A DNA stretch of 64,000 bases from Methylovulum miyakonense HT12 (GCF_000384075.1 NZ_KB913025.1:4025820-4089819); one strand, 5' to 3'; shown: positions 38,337-47,879, numbered from the stretch's first letter. Program-made: numbers and translations. Notes: generated by a model from the letters alone, not told the origin.

Positions 38337-39092
38337 TTAAAACAACAACTTCAAACCGACCAATACCGTGATGGTTTCATAACTGCGTTTAATCCACTTG
38401 TTGCCTTTTAAAATCGCCAGATGCGCCCCTAAATAGCCGCCGATAAAAGAGCCCAACAGCAACACGGGAATCCAGCCCCATTTCACTTCCGCGATCAATG
38501 CCAGCACCACCGCCCCTGAACCATTCCAAAACAGGCCGACAATAATTAAAGTGTAGGCTACGGCACGCTTATAATCCATGCCAAACCAGCGTATCAATAA
38601 CAAGGTGGCGAACAGGCCGGTGCCGGAAGCAATCGAACCATTCAAAAAACCGATTATAAACAACAAACCGCCACCAATAATAAAGCCCTGTTGGTCACGA
38701 TGCTGCGGTGTATAGTGCTGGCCCAACTGTTTTTGAAAGAAAGAATAAATGCCTAAGGACATCGTCAATAGGCCTAGCGCCATTTTAGCGATGTCGTCGG
38801 GAATATGGACCACCGCAAACGAGCCTAAGATAACGGCAGGCACACCGATAACGGACATGAACAAGGCAAATTGCCTTTCCACGATGTCTTCTTTCAGATA
38901 ACGCACCGTTGCGCCTACCCCTAAGGCCACCGAAGCCACCTTATGTGTGGCAAGGGCGACGCTAAAGGACAAGCCCAAAAAAATCAACACCGGAAACTGG
39001 ATTAGGCCCGCCCCGCCGCCCGCCAAGGCAGAAAAGGTGTTGGCAATCAGGGAAGCGGTAAAAACGATAAGTTGCTCAAGCCATGGGTTCAT
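38337..39092 (-). CDS. TSUP (TauE/SafE-type) membrane permease
   Basis: About 251 aa from the ATG at 39092 (a TTG six codons earlier is possible). It has about eight membrane segments and two related halves: FSALAGGGAGLIQFPVLIFL near the N-terminus and FLNGSIASGTGLFATLLLIR in the second half, the typical TSUP duplication. The family exports or imports sulfur compounds or organic anions such as sulfite or sulfoacetate. Its proximity to SulP and the small membrane gene suggests an anion or sulfur transport locus (inference). Confidence 0.88.
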   Translation of the reverse strand: MNPWLEQLIVFTASLIANTFSALAGGGAGLIQFPVLIFLGLSFSVALATHKVASVALGVGATVRYLKEDIVERQFALFMSVIGVPAVILGSFAVVHIPDDIAKMALGLLTMSLGIYSFFQKQLGQHYTPQHRDQQGFIIGGGLLFIIGFLNGSIASGTGLFATLLLIRWFGMDYKRAVAYTLIIVGLFWNGSGAVVLALIAEVKWGWIPVLLLGSFIGGYLGAHLAILKGNKWIKRSYETITVLVGLKLLF

Positions 39093-39116
39093 AAGGGTTT
39101 TGGTAGGCAATTCCTG

Positions 39117-39323
39117 CTAAAAACGATAGAAATAAGGGGCGGCAACCAACACCAAACCGACCAAAACCAACACCACGGCATTCGGCATAAAGTACGGGTA
39201 CACCATCAGCGCCAAACCGCAAACAAGCGGGACCAGCATCGACTGTTTCTTACCATAGATAAAGAACCCAAAACCGACCGAACCAAACAACACGCCCCAA
39301 AGAAGCTCCGACTCGCTACCCAT
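39117..39323 (-). CDS. Small membrane protein (68 aa)
   Basis: 68 aa with two or three hydrophobic segments (LLWGVLFGSVGFGFFIYG, MLVPLVCGLALMVYPYFM, VVLVLVGLVLVAAPYFY) and a strong GAGGGGG ribosome site upstream of the ATG. It lies about 25 bp before the TSUP gene on the same strand and is probably co-transcribed. It resembles small proteins loosely annotated as amino-acid transport proteins; the real role is unknown. Confidence 0.8.
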   Translation of the reverse strand: MGSESELLWGVLFGSVGFGFFIYGKKQSMLVPLVCGLALMVYPYFMPNAVVLVLVGLVLVAAPYFYRF

Positions 39324-39420
39324 CTATCCCCCTCAGTTTATTAACTAACCCATCCATTTTGGCCACCCTGCCCCACTGCGCCGGATTTACCGGCTGACGC
39401 CCGTCGCATGCTTGCCATCA

Positions 39421-39924
39421 TCAGCTAGGGCATTCCCTTAAAAAACGGTCAAAAGCATCCGCCATAATGGGCAAAACACTGAGCAAGCGATGGTCTGCAT
39501 CCAGCATGTGCAAGCGTGCGCGGTGCCGCTGGCAAAACCGCCAGGCATGGTCTGGCGGGACAATGTCATCTTGCCAGCCATGGAATACCTCAATGCGTTC
39601 CGCGTGCGGCTTGAATCCGGTACGTTGGTAGCCTGGCAAATAAAAAGCCGGGGCCATCAAAAACAATCCCTTGGGTTTGATAAGCTCTGAGGCGACCGTC
39701 GCCACATAAGCCCCCATACTGGACCCCACTAAAACAATGTCCTGGTAAGCCGACACATCCATAGCCAGCAGCTGTTTGACCCGCAAGTCAGGGTCATTGC
39801 TGGCCTGGTAATCCGGGCTGATAAACGTAAACCCCTGCCGTTTGGCAACTTCCGCCAAGGCCTTGGTTTTTTCACCCCAAGGGACGCTGTCTTTACCATG
39901 ATTGTAGATAACGAGTTTTTGCAT
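39421..39924 (-). CDS. Small alpha/beta hydrolase, YqiA/UPF0227-like
   Basis: 167 aa beginning MQKLVIYNHGKDSVPWGEK. The nucleophile elbow is GSSMGAY, the acid is probably in HGWQDDIVP and the His in DADHRL, giving a complete catalytic triad in a minimal fold. The size and NHG opening match small esterase-like hydrolases. Substrate unknown, cytoplasmic. Single gene. Confidence 0.85.
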   Translation of the reverse strand: MQKLVIYNHGKDSVPWGEKTKALAEVAKRQGFTFISPDYQASNDPDLRVKQLLAMDVSAYQDIVLVGSSMGAYVATVASELIKPKGLFLMAPAFYLPGYQRTGFKPHAERIEVFHGWQDDIVPPDHAWRFCQRHRARLHMLDADHRLLSVLPIMADAFDRFLRECPS

Positions 39925-40411
39925 AAAACCACCGGCAACAAAATGGCCAATTTTAACAGCTGTCGTTTCTACCGTATTGCTTTATTAAAATCGCAAGGTG
40001 ATTGGACAGAAAACGGGTCTTGAAAAGCCTATATCCTTGCAGGCTGTATCCCGGCAATCCATTTGTGCCGGTTGGGTAGCCGATATGGCGGCCGGGCTGG
40101 AACATGCCGCCAATCGGGACAGATATTGGACGCCATCTAACGTCAAAAACCACCTTTGAAGCCTGTAACTTATAAGGCCAATTGCATTAATTATCGCCAT
40201 ATTTACATAGCTTCCATGCTAACGTATCCTATTTTCAATCTATTTATCTGACCCCCAATTTAAGGTTTAATAGCCCCGTCATATTCCGGTATGCGTTAAA
40301 CTGAAGCCATCAGCCTTAATAATGGGCATCTTCCAAAACTTAAGGCGCCCGACCAGACATTTAGAACGAAACTCCCCACCGCCTCCTATACTAAACAAAT
40401 TTGGAACTTAT
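39925..40411. other. Intergenic region upstream of the dynamin-like gene
   Basis: About 490 bases with no supported gene. Both flanking genes are transcribed away from this region, so it must hold two promoters; I cannot fix their boxes. The open frame could extend the dynamin-like gene back to 40322, but those residues (Pro/Arg-rich) look non-coding. Confidence 0.45.
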
Positions 40412-42847
40412 ATGGCTACTTGGCTAGAAACTTGTCAGCAACAACTGATACGCTTAGAAAAAACTTCGGTGCTGGTCGATAAACTGGACACGCTATGTAG
40501 CAAAACCCATGCGGATTTGCCTGCCGAACTGTTGCAAAAACTCAACACCGAACATCAGCGCCTGAATAACCAATTGGAACGGTTACGGGCCAACCGTTTT
40601 GAAGTCGCCGTGATTGGCCTGGAAAAAGCCGGCAAAAGCGCGTTGCTTAATGCTTGGCTGGGCCAAGAAATCCTGCCATCGGCGCGTGAACGCTGCACCT
40701 TCACCAGCACCGAGATCTGGTCTGCGCAGACCGAACATGACCAAATGTTGCTGATCGAATATTACACCAAGGAAGAAATCGCCACCTTACAGGCGCAACG
40801 CCGTGACGCGCTGGCAAGCAACCTGTTGAGCGAGAAAGAGAAAAAAGAAATTCAGGAAGACCTGGAAGACACCGAAAAACATTTGGACGCCATTAAAGAA
40901 TTCACCAAATTGAAAAACGGTTTCAGCCAATCGTTTATAGACATCGGCGAAATCAGCGAACATTTGCAATCGGCAATCTTCAAAAACCGTGCGCAATCCC
41001 TGGCGATCAAACGTATCCAACTGAAGACCGTACGCCTACGTAGCGACCGCGACATTATTTTCCATGATGTGCCAGGCTTCAACTCCGGCATTTTGATGCA
41101 CGCCGAACAGGCCATCGACCGGCTAAAAAAATGCGACGCGATCATTTACGCCAAAGAAATGAAACAGCCGTCCATCACCGGCCCCGAAAAAGAAATGCTG
41201 ATGGTCACCGATGCCGAAGACCCCGCCATCCGTGTCGCCGATAAGGTTTTTGTCGTGCTGACGCAAGTGGACGCGCTGGATGACCCTATCGACTTTAAAG
41301 AAACCTACGAAAAACACAAAGCCTATTGGCCCGCCGTACCGGAGCGGCGCCTGATCCCGGTCTGTGCGCGTGCGCACCTGGTTGAATTTGGCATCCCTTC
41401 CGAAGACACGCTCAGACGTTCCAAAAGCGCCGATGACAAGGCCAAACTGAAAAAGCTCGGCATCACGGATGGCGTGCCGATTTTGAAAGAATCCGTGAGT
41501 TACTATATTGATAACGAACGCGCCGTGGTCTTGCAAAAACGCTGTGACGCGCTGGTCAATAATATGCGCAACTACGCCAATGAGATCCTGCAAAAGCTGG
41601 AGCCGATTTACGCCAGTTTTGCCGATAGCGACAGCGAAAGCCATGAAGACAATTTGCTGGGCAAGGAATTTAACCAATGGTGGGGGCGCGAATGGCAACG
41701 CATCAAAAAAGATTTTGATGTCTGGTACGCCGAAAGCATCCAAGGGCGCACCGAAGCTGACGCCCTAGGGGCGGAACACCACGAGCTGGCGGCCTTGCAC
41801 CAGGCTTACGATGCCAAAATCGAAGCGATGCTGTCACAATTGTCCACCGCACAACCGGATGAACTAAAACGTATTTACACCGCAGGCGGCACGATGTCGA
41901 TGCCCGACCCCCGCGAAGGCAATTACAAAATCCGTGAAGAGCTGTACCGAGAAATCCAACAAAAATTCGAGACCGAACTGACTGACGAACTGGCCCAAGC
42001 CTTGCAAGCCCTGATAGACCAAATCGTCCGCAAAACCCAGGAATTACTGTGGGAAACCGAAGACGTGCGCAAAACCTTGCTGCATTCGCAAATGGACGAA
42101 GCGATAGAACAGGCACGGATACGCCATGGTTTCCAAGTGCTGTTCCTGCGTTTTGGCCGGGTGGCGGTCGAGGCATTTATCGCCAAACCTTTGCAAGCCC
42201 GCGAGCGCTTGCTGCATGAACGCGCCGCCGAAATCAAAACGCTGGAAGCCTTTTATTTAGACGCCAACGGGCAACATAAGCAAGAAGGCCGCTTATCAAA
42301 TTACCTCCGCTATGGTTTGTGGGAAAAAGCGGTCAGCCGTATCCCTGTCATCGTCAATAAAACGGCCCGTGCCGTAAAATCCTCAAGCGCCCAAGAATTG
42401 GCGGAAACGGTTGCCGATGTCGCGCTAACCGTGGCAGGCAGAAGCACCCGCACAACCAAAACGGCCATACTCCAAGAGGTTTCCGAGCCAATCGCCACAA
42501 TGGCGGGTGAACTGGAAAAATCACCGGAACCCGTTAATTTTGAGCAAGTGGTCGAAGAAATTAATGGCGATTTGACGGCGTTGGAAGATTATCTGAAAAA
42601 CAGCGTGTTCTACGCCGCCGGCTTTATCACTTACTGCAACCAGGAATTGGAGCGCATCCGTAACCGTTTCAAAGAGATAGAAGACAATGAACGGCAATGG
42701 ATAGGCATCATCCGCACCGCCGTCAAATACGAAAAAAACCCGCGCATCCCTTACAACATCTCCCATTCAAAACGCGATTTCCGTCTGCGTAGGGAAATTG
42801 CTTTGGAATTGAAGGAAGTTAGGGAAAGCTATATCCACCTTTATTAA
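40412..42847 (+). CDS. Dynamin-like large GTPase
   Basis: About 811 aa from MATWLETCQQQL (in-frame ATG at 40322 also possible). GTPase motifs: P-loop GLEKAGKS (69-76), a Thr-containing switch (CTFTSTEIW), DVPGF (219-223) and TQVD (284-287). A long insertion between switch I and G3 is Glu/Lys-rich and helical. After the GTPase domain come long helices, and a region near residues 560-600 rich in helix formers with a basic patch may touch membrane. Bacterial dynamin-like proteins remodel or repair membranes, and some act in phage defence. They often occur in pairs; this one has no partner gene nearby. Its stop lies about 110 bp before the iscR promoter. Confidence 0.85.
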   Translation: MATWLETCQQQLIRLEKTSVLVDKLDTLCSKTHADLPAELLQKLNTEHQRLNNQLERLRANRFEVAVIGLEKAGKSALLNAWLGQEILPSARERCTFTSTEIWSAQTEHDQMLLIEYYTKEEIATLQAQRRDALASNLLSEKEKKEIQEDLEDTEKHLDAIKEFTKLKNGFSQSFIDIGEISEHLQSAIFKNRAQSLAIKRIQLKTVRLRSDRDIIFHDVPGFNSGILMHAEQAIDRLKKCDAIIYAKEMKQPSITGPEKEMLMVTDAEDPAIRVADKVFVVLTQVDALDDPIDFKETYEKHKAYWPAVPERRLIPVCARAHLVEFGIPSEDTLRRSKSADDKAKLKKLGITDGVPILKESVSYYIDNERAVVLQKRCDALVNNMRNYANEILQKLEPIYASFADSDSESHEDNLLGKEFNQWWGREWQRIKKDFDVWYAESIQGRTEADALGAEHHELAALHQAYDAKIEAMLSQLSTAQPDELKRIYTAGGTMSMPDPREGNYKIREELYREIQQKFETELTDELAQALQALIDQIVRKTQELLWETEDVRKTLLHSQMDEAIEQARIRHGFQVLFLRFGRVAVEAFIAKPLQARERLLHERAAEIKTLEAFYLDANGQHKQEGRLSNYLRYGLWEKAVSRIPVIVNKTARAVKSSSAQELAETVADVALTVAGRSTRTTKTAILQEVSEPIATMAGELEKSPEPVNFEQVVEEINGDLTALEDYLKNSVFYAAGFITYCNQELERIRNRFKEIEDNERQWIGIIRTAVKYEKNPRIPYNISHSKRDFRLRREIALELKEVRESYIHLY

Positions 42848-42961
42848 TCAAAAACTGGCGGCAGCGTTGGTAAAAAGTCATGCCACCCTCCGATTCCTGC
42901 CAATAGGCAAAAATTAATGGCATGGCCGTTGCTGTATTTTCCTTATCAACTGATGAGCATG

Positions 42962-42993
42962 ATAGTTGACTATTTCAGTGGGTTAAGTATAGT
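42962..42993 (+). promoter_or_regulatory. iscR promoter with overlapping IscR type 1 site
   Basis: TTGACT (42966-42971) and TATAGT (42988-42993) are separated by 16 bp, forming a good sigma70 promoter. The overlapping sequence ATAGTTGACTATTTCAGT matches the first 18 positions of the known type 1 IscR site (ATASYYGACTRWWWYAGTCRRSTAT), after which it diverges. This implies feedback repression of the operon by [2Fe-2S]-IscR, as in E. coli. Confidence 0.8.
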
Positions 42994-43030
42994 TACTGAA
43001 ACATTACACGATTTATTAAAGGATAGTCTT

Positions 43031-43522
43031 GTGCGCTTAACTACTAAAGGTCGCTATGCCGTGACAGCCATGCTGGATCTGGCTTTCCACAGCCAAATTA
43101 AGCCCGTTACGTTGACAGAAATTGCCGCCCGTCAAACGATTTCGCTGTCTTATCTTGAACAACTGTTTGCCCGTTTGCGCCGTGCCGGTATGGTTAAAGG
43201 CGTACGCGGCCCCGGCGGCGGATATACGCTCTGTGGCGAAGCGACGGAAATTAATATTGCCGATATTATTGCGGCGGTCGATGAACATGTCGATGTCACG
43301 AAATGTGGTGGCGAAGCCAATTGCCAGCAACATCAGGCCTGCCTGACACATGATTTGTGGATGGGCTTGAGCGACCAGATTAGGGAATATTTAAAAGGGA
43401 TCACCCTGGCGGAATTGTTGGAAAAGCATCAAGTGCAAGAAATTGCCAAACGCCAGGATCAAGACATCCAACACATCATTGACATCCATCGCTTAAGCGG
43501 GGCGAATGCTGAAGTGGCATGA
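43031..43522 (+). CDS. iscR: Iron-sulfur cluster regulator IscR
   Basis: 163 aa starting at GTG 43031 (VRLTTKGRYAVTAMLDLA, the exact family start); the upstream ATG frame from 42917 would run through the promoter. Rrf2-type winged helix, with recognition-helix region LSYLEQLFARLRRAGMVKGV followed by RGPGGGY. The [2Fe-2S] ligands fall exactly at Cys92, Cys98, Cys104 and His107, as in E. coli. It represses its own operon when cluster supply is adequate. It overlaps iscS by 4 bases. Confidence 0.95.
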   Translation: MRLTTKGRYAVTAMLDLAFHSQIKPVTLTEIAARQTISLSYLEQLFARLRRAGMVKGVRGPGGGYTLCGEATEINIADIIAAVDEHVDVTKCGGEANCQQHQACLTHDLWMGLSDQIREYLKGITLAELLEKHQVQEIAKRQDQDIQHIIDIHRLSGANAEVA

Positions 43523-44628
43523 TCTACTTCGATCATAATGCCACCACCCCGCTGGACGGGCGGGTGCTGGAGGCAATGTCACCGTTCCTCACCTCATTTT
43601 ATTGCAATCCGTCCAGCTTATACCGTCATGGCAGATTAGCCAGAAGCGCAGTGGACACCGCCCGCGAACAAGTCGCGGCTTTGCTTGACACCACTGCGGC
43701 ATCAATCATTTTCACCAGCGGCGGCACAGAAGCCAACAATTTGGCATTGGCCAGCATCCCGGTAGGTGGCAAGTTGGCGGTCGCCGCCACCGAACACCCC
43801 TCAATCAGCGAACCGGCGAAACGTTTGGGCCGACAAGGGCATGGATTGGCGGTCATTGCCGTTGACGCAGATGGTTTGCTCACCGAAGATGCCCTCACTA
43901 AACTCGACGCCTTCCAACCACAATTCATTTCGGTGATGTTGGCAAACAACGAAACTGGCGTCATACAAGATGTCGCCCGTTATGCCGGGGCATGGCGGGA
44001 TAAGGGCATCATCGTCCATACCGATGCGGTGCAAGCGGCCGGTAAAGTCCCCGTATCATTTAAGCAGCTTAATGTCCATTTGCTGTCTTTATCCAGCCAC
44101 AAAATCTATGGCCCAAAAGGCTGCGGCGCCTTGGTTTTTGACAAATCCGTCCCCATTAATCCCCTCATCGTCGGTGGCGGACAAGAACAGGATTTACGCT
44201 CAGGCACAGAAAATGTCGCGGCGATTGTGGGGTTTGGCAAAGCGGCGGAACTTGCAAAAGCCGGGCTTGCAGAAAGCGGCCAACGGCTTTTGGCGCTACG
44301 GAACCTACTTGAAGCCCGATTGGCAGAAATCCCTGGCCTTACCATTTTTGCCCAATCGGCCTTGCGGCTGCCCAACACCGTACAATTTGGCCTGCCCCAT
44401 GTCGATGGCGAAATGCTGCTGATGAAACTGGATAAAAAAAACATCGCCGTATCCAGTGGTTCCGCCTGTGCCAGCGGCGGTAGCGAACCCAGCCCGGTTT
44501 TAACGGCCATGGGCGTCGGACCGGCCCTGGCTAAAAGTGCGCTTAGGCTCAGCTTGGGCCAATCCAGCACCGAAGCCGAAATTTCCCAATTTATCACTGT
44601 ATTAAAAGGCTTGGTTTGCCAAGCATAG
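43519..44628 (+). CDS. iscS: Cysteine desulfurase (IscS/NifS family)
   Basis: 369 aa. A PLP enzyme converting cysteine to alanine and enzyme-bound persulfide for Fe-S assembly. MIYFDHNATTPLDGRV, TSGGTEANNLAL, the His of ATEHPS, HTDAVQAAGK, PLP lysine Lys195 in SSHKIYGPKGCG and active-site Cys317 in SSGSACASGGSEPS are all present. It is shorter than E. coli IscS (about 404 aa), lacking some C-terminal sequence including the usual IscU-contact tail. It is translationally coupled to iscR (ATGA overlap) and lies 9 bp before iscA. Confidence 0.93.
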   Translation: MIYFDHNATTPLDGRVLEAMSPFLTSFYCNPSSLYRHGRLARSAVDTAREQVAALLDTTAASIIFTSGGTEANNLALASIPVGGKLAVAATEHPSISEPAKRLGRQGHGLAVIAVDADGLLTEDALTKLDAFQPQFISVMLANNETGVIQDVARYAGAWRDKGIIVHTDAVQAAGKVPVSFKQLNVHLLSLSSHKIYGPKGCGALVFDKSVPINPLIVGGGQEQDLRSGTENVAAIVGFGKAAELAKAGLAESGQRLLALRNLLEARLAEIPGLTIFAQSALRLPNTVQFGLPHVDGEMLLMKLDKKNIAVSSGSACASGGSEPSPVLTAMGVGPALAKSALRLSLGQSSTEAEISQFITVLKGLVCQA

Positions 44629-44637
44629 GAGTTTGTT

Positions 44638-44964
44638 ATGTCCGTTTCCCTAACCGAAAGTGCCGCCCGTCAAATCCAAAAACAATTGGCAAAACGCGGC
44701 AAAGGCATTGGCTTAAAACTGGGGGTCAAAAAATCCGGCTGTTCCGGTTACGCCTACGCCCTAGATTATGCGGATCACCTGGACGAAAATGATAGGGTGT
44801 TCGAAGGGTTTGGCGTCAAGGTCATCGTCAAAGACGAGGATTTGCAATGGGTCAACGGGATCGAATTGGATTACCGCCGTGAAGGCATCAATGAAGCCTT
44901 CCAATTTAACAACCCCAACGTGACGGGGACATGCGGATGTGGTGAAAGTTTTGCGGTAAAGTAA
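44638..44964 (+). CDS. iscA: A-type iron-sulfur carrier IscA
   Basis: 108 aa with conserved cysteines at positions 35, 99 and 101 (KKSGCSGYAY and GTCGCGESF), the same numbering as E. coli IscA. It delivers [4Fe-4S]/[2Fe-2S] clusters or iron to apoproteins. GGAG precedes the ATG (AGGAGTTTGTTATG). It is the last gene of the visible isc operon; hscB, hscA, fdx and iscU do not follow, and the integron begins 295 bp downstream. Confidence 0.95.
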   Translation: MSVSLTESAARQIQKQLAKRGKGIGLKLGVKKSGCSGYAYALDYADHLDENDRVFEGFGVKVIVKDEDLQWVNGIELDYRREGINEAFQFNNPNVTGTCGCGESFAVK

Positions 44965-45259
44965 GCTCTCATCGGGCTGCCCGCAACAAACGCCCCGAGT
45001 AACGCCAAGACCTTATCCGTGTTGCAAACTTTCCGCCGGAACCCGTCATTTGCTTAAATTGCCGGAATCCTGCCTACAAGGACGTAGATTTTTCAAAAAC
45101 AGTTACTGCCAAACCACTAATTCCCAGAAACTTAAGGACGGGATAACCGCCCAAGCCGGAACGGGTTTCCACCCCGTTCCGTAACGTTTATGGGCATACC
45201 ACATTAAGGACGAAAAAAGCCCTCGCCCTGCTGTGACACCATCAGCCGAAGTCTCCCGC
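44965..45259. other. Gap between iscA and the integron integrase
   Basis: 295 bases, no gene. It contains one clear hairpin, GGAACGGG-loop-CCCGTTCC (45158-45180), which may act as a bidirectional terminator between the convergent iscA and intI although it lacks a strong T-run. Confidence 0.5.
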
Positions 45260-46294
45260 TTACAATTGATCCAACGGGCTCAACACCCCCAAAGCACCTT
45301 TATTCAGCACATGGGTATAAATCATCGTCGTGCTGACATCGCTATGGCCCAACAACGCCTGCACCGTGCGGATGTCATAACCTGCCTCCAGCAAATGTGT
45401 CGCGAACGAATGCCGTAAGGTATGCGGGGTGGCTAGCTTGGTAATTTCTGCGGCCTGCACGGCTTTCTTCATCGCCCGTTGCAGCAATTTCTCATCAATA
45501 TGATGGCGGCGCACTGCGCCACTGCGCGGATCTACCGAATAACTGCCGGAGACAAAAATATACTGCCAAGGCCATTCGGCCGCCGCATTCGGATACTTCC
45601 GGGCCACGGCATCCGGCAAATAAACACCCGCCTTACCCTCACGTTTGTCATCGTCAAATATAGCCCGCCGTTGCACCAAATGCGCTTGCAACCCTGCCGA
45701 CACCGAGGACGGCAACATCGTCACCCTATCCTTACCGCCTTTACCGCACCGCACCATAATTTCACCACGCTCAAAATCCACATCCTTGACCCGCAAGCGC
45801 ACACACTCCATCAAACGCATCCCCGTGCCATACAGCAAATTCGCCATCAATGCGTACACCCCTTTCATCCGCACCAGTACCGCCCGCACTTCCGTACGCG
45901 TCAGCACCACAGGCAACCGCTGCGGACGCTTCGCCCGCACCACATCCTCCAACCACGGCAAATCAATTAGCAACACCTCTTTATACAAAAACAGCAATGC
46001 TGACAACGCCTGATTCTGGGTAGAAGCCGAAACATGGCCCTCAACAGCCAAATGCGTCAAAAACGCCTCCACCTCAACCGCACCCAATTCAGACGGATGC
46101 CGTTTGCCATGGAACAGAATAAATCGCCTGATCCACTGCACATAAAGCTTCTCGGTGCTAATACTGTAATGCTTGACACGGATACGGTCACGCACCTGAT
46201 CCAGGAGTTTAGGAGGGGGATTAATCGGTGTAGAACTTATTTGCACAGAAAGGTTGCTAACAAAAAGTGAATGGGATATATTCTTGAAAAACAT
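45260..46294 (-). CDS. intI: Integron integrase IntI
   Basis: 344 aa tyrosine recombinase. The N-terminal SAM-like domain has [20 protein letters not shown] and [14 protein letters not shown], characteristic of IntI. The catalytic Arg is in [19 protein letters not shown], then His291/Arg294 in TPHTLRHSF, His317 in LLGH and nucleophile Tyr326. The IntI-specific insertion is present ([20 protein letters not shown] followed by VRRHHIDE). All catalytic residues are intact, so it is probably active. It is transcribed away from the cassettes, the usual arrangement. The start [11 protein letters not shown] is longer than in many IntI proteins, and a GTG start about 11 codons later is possible. I see no clear LexA box upstream. 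Confidence 0.96.
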   Translation of the reverse strand: MFFKNISHSLFVSNLSVQISSTPINPPPKLLDQVRDRIRVKHYSISTEKLYVQWIRRFILFHGKRHPSELGAVEVEAFLTHLAVEGHVSASTQNQALSALLFLYKEVLLIDLPWLEDVVRAKRPQRLPVVLTRTEVRAVLVRMKGVYALMANLLYGTGMRLMECVRLRVKDVDFERGEIMVRCGKGGKDRVTMLPSSVSAGLQAHLVQRRAIFDDDKREGKAGVYLPDAVARKYPNAAAEWPWQYIFVSGSYSVDPRSGAVRRHHIDEKLLQRAMKKAVQAAEITKLATPHTLRHSFATHLLEAGYDIRTVQALLGHSDVSTTMIYTHVLNKGALGVLSPLDQL

Positions 46295-46369
46295 ATAGGC
46301 GCCTAAGAGTTATACACCTATATTTGAATTTTACAATACACCTAAAAAGGTGTCTACTTAACGTTGGGC
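46295..46369 (+). other. Probable attI recombination site and integrase/cassette promoters
   Basis: The stretch between the intI start and the first cassette ends with GTTGGGC at 46363-46369, the first recombination core (cleavage G|TT at 46363/46364). The repeated TACACCTA-like boxes (about 46312 and 46338), one within ACACCTAAAAAGGTGT, may be integrase-binding repeats. Promoters for intI and the cassettes are expected here, but I cannot define them. Confidence 0.75.
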
Positions 46370-46386
46370 CGCTTAGTGATGCGCGT

Positions 46387-46665
46387 ATGAAAGACGACCG
46401 AACCGAGCTATCCTCTATCGCGAAAAGGCTAGAGACTCTTTGCGTTCACGTCTCGGTGCGCGAGGATGACGAAGTCCCGTATCTATTCGCTGTCGGATTG
46501 GGCCATGTACACTCTATTGATCTCCGGCGCAGGGACGGTGCTTTGGTGCTGGAGTTTTGGCGCGGGCCACCTAACGCTGACGAGTTCATTCGCGAAGAGC
46601 CAATGTTCTCATTCGAAGCAGCGTTAGCGCAATGCGAGCAGTGGCTGCGAAATGATCTCGCATAG
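46387..46665 (+). CDS. Cassette 1 orphan protein (92 aa)
   Basis: First cassette gene, 18 bp after the attI core. The frame is open further upstream through attI, but the ATG at 46387 (MKDDRTELSSIAKRLETLCV) is the first inside the cassette. A soluble acidic/basic small protein with VHSIDLRRRDGALVLEFWRG in the middle and AQCEQWLRNDLA at the end; immunity-protein-like in feel but not assignable. As the first cassette it should be the best expressed from an attI-side promoter. Confidence 0.75.
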   Translation: MKDDRTELSSIAKRLETLCVHVSVREDDEVPYLFAVGLGHVHSIDLRRRDGALVLEFWRGPPNADEFIREEPMFSFEAALAQCEQWLRNDLA

Positions 46666-46980
46666 CCGCTTATCACTTCCAGCCATTGGTTTTGCGCCAA
46701 GGTTGTCGGTTTTTGTGTTGTGCCGTCAATTTTCAGTCTGTCGGGTTTGGTTTTCTGACTTTGTTGTTTGCCTTGTGTAGCTGGCCGGGTTATTTTTTGT
46801 TCTTGCCGTTGTTGGTTTCGGGGCGTCGCCGTCCGGCGTAGCGGGGTTGGTGGCGTTGCCTGTGTTTCGGTCTAATCGGGCAAGTGGTCGGTAGTTGCGT
46901 TTTTGTCGTTGCCAAGCCGGGCTGCTGTTGATAAGGTTCGCCTCAAATGCGGCAGTTGGGAACCAGTTATGTACTGTTAA
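46666..46980. other. Cassette 1 tail: G+T-rich non-coding stretch
   Basis: 315 bases between the cassette 1 gene and its attC, strongly G+T-rich on the top strand with no credible gene. The portion around CCGTCCGGCGTAGCGGGG (46829-46846) is closely repeated in the tail of cassette 2 (near 47575-47595). Confidence 0.7.
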
Positions 46981-47103
46981 GCCCAACAAGTCAGTCAAAG
47001 GGACGCGCCGCCCGTTGGCGGTTTTGAAGTTCGGTTTTTAATCAAGGTTCGGCGGCTTCGCTTAAGTCCTGTAGGCGGCGCGCCCCTTACCGTAACGTTG
47101 GGC
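46981..47103 (+). repeat. attC1 (subfamily 1)
   Basis: 123 bp from GCCCAAC (46981-46987) to GTTGGGC (47097-47103). The inner arms GGGACGCGCCGCC and GGCGGCGCGCCCC pair to form the stem. It is the type example of the subfamily with the CGCGCCGCC stem. Confidence 0.92.
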
Positions 47104-47747
47104 AGTGTTGTTCTAGGTCAGTTTAGCGCGGTTGTGCTACTGAAAGCGGGTGGTGGCGGAAAGGTCGCTGTTATCTCCACCTGTTTTTTCTGCGGGTTGG
47201 TTTTGTCGCTTCTGTCCAAATTTTGGGGTTGTTGGCTTGCGCTCTTGCTTGTGTGTTGTGGGTTGCGGCAGCGGTTGTTTGGGTGGGTGGGCGTTGTCCG
47301 GTTTTTGTGGTTTTGCGGGGCGTTTTCCGTTTTGGGCTGTGTCTTGTCGGCTTGGGGTTAAGTGGGCGTGTCGTCCCTCATCGCTTCGGGCAATGGGTTT
47401 TGCGCCAGCGGTTTGGTTCGTGCCAAAATTGGCCCTTTCAGGTGGGTGTCGTCAGTCTTCCGTCTGTCGGGGTTGGTTTTCTGGTTTTATTGCCCGCCTT
47501 GCGTAGCTGTGGTCGTTTTCGCGGTTGAGTGGTGGTTTTTTGTTTGTTGCGGTGGTTGGTTTCGGGGCGCCCGTCGTCCGGCGTAGCGGGGTTGGTGGCG
47601 TTGCCGGTGTTTCAGCTTAATCGGGCGGGTTCGGCAGTTGTGTTTTTGTTGTTGCCAAGGCGGTTTTTCGTTGTTATGTTTCACGTTAAATGTGGCGCAG
47701 TAAATAGGGCGTTTTTCCGTTGTTGGGGGTCAGTTGTGTGTTGCTAA
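47104..47747. other. Cassette 2: no credible gene, G+T-rich
   Basis: About 640 bases from the attC1 core to attC2. Several frames are open but encode only Gly/Val/Phe/Leu/Trp/Cys-rich low-complexity strings without ribosome sites, as expected from G+T bias. The distal half is similar to the cassette 1 tail. Confidence 0.7.
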
Positions 47748-47879
47748 GCCCAACAAGTCAGTCAAAGGGACGCGCCGCCCGTTGGCGGTTTTGAAGTTTG
47801 GTTTTTTATCAAGGTTCGGTGGCTTCGTTTAAGTCCTTTAGCGGCGCGCCCCTTACCGTAACGTTATTCCCCACGATCA
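47748..47879 (+). repeat. attC2 (subfamily 1, altered 3' core)
   Basis: Starts GCCCAAC (47748-47754) and is normal to ...CTTACCGTAAC, but the core reads GTTATTC (47873-47879) instead of GTTGGGC. Only the GTT needed for cleavage is kept, so sequence foreign to the array begins at 47876. Confidence 0.85.

Noticed and set aside
46295..46363. LexA (SOS) box controlling intI
   Set aside because: No CTG-N10-CAG-type palindrome is visible next to the intI start.
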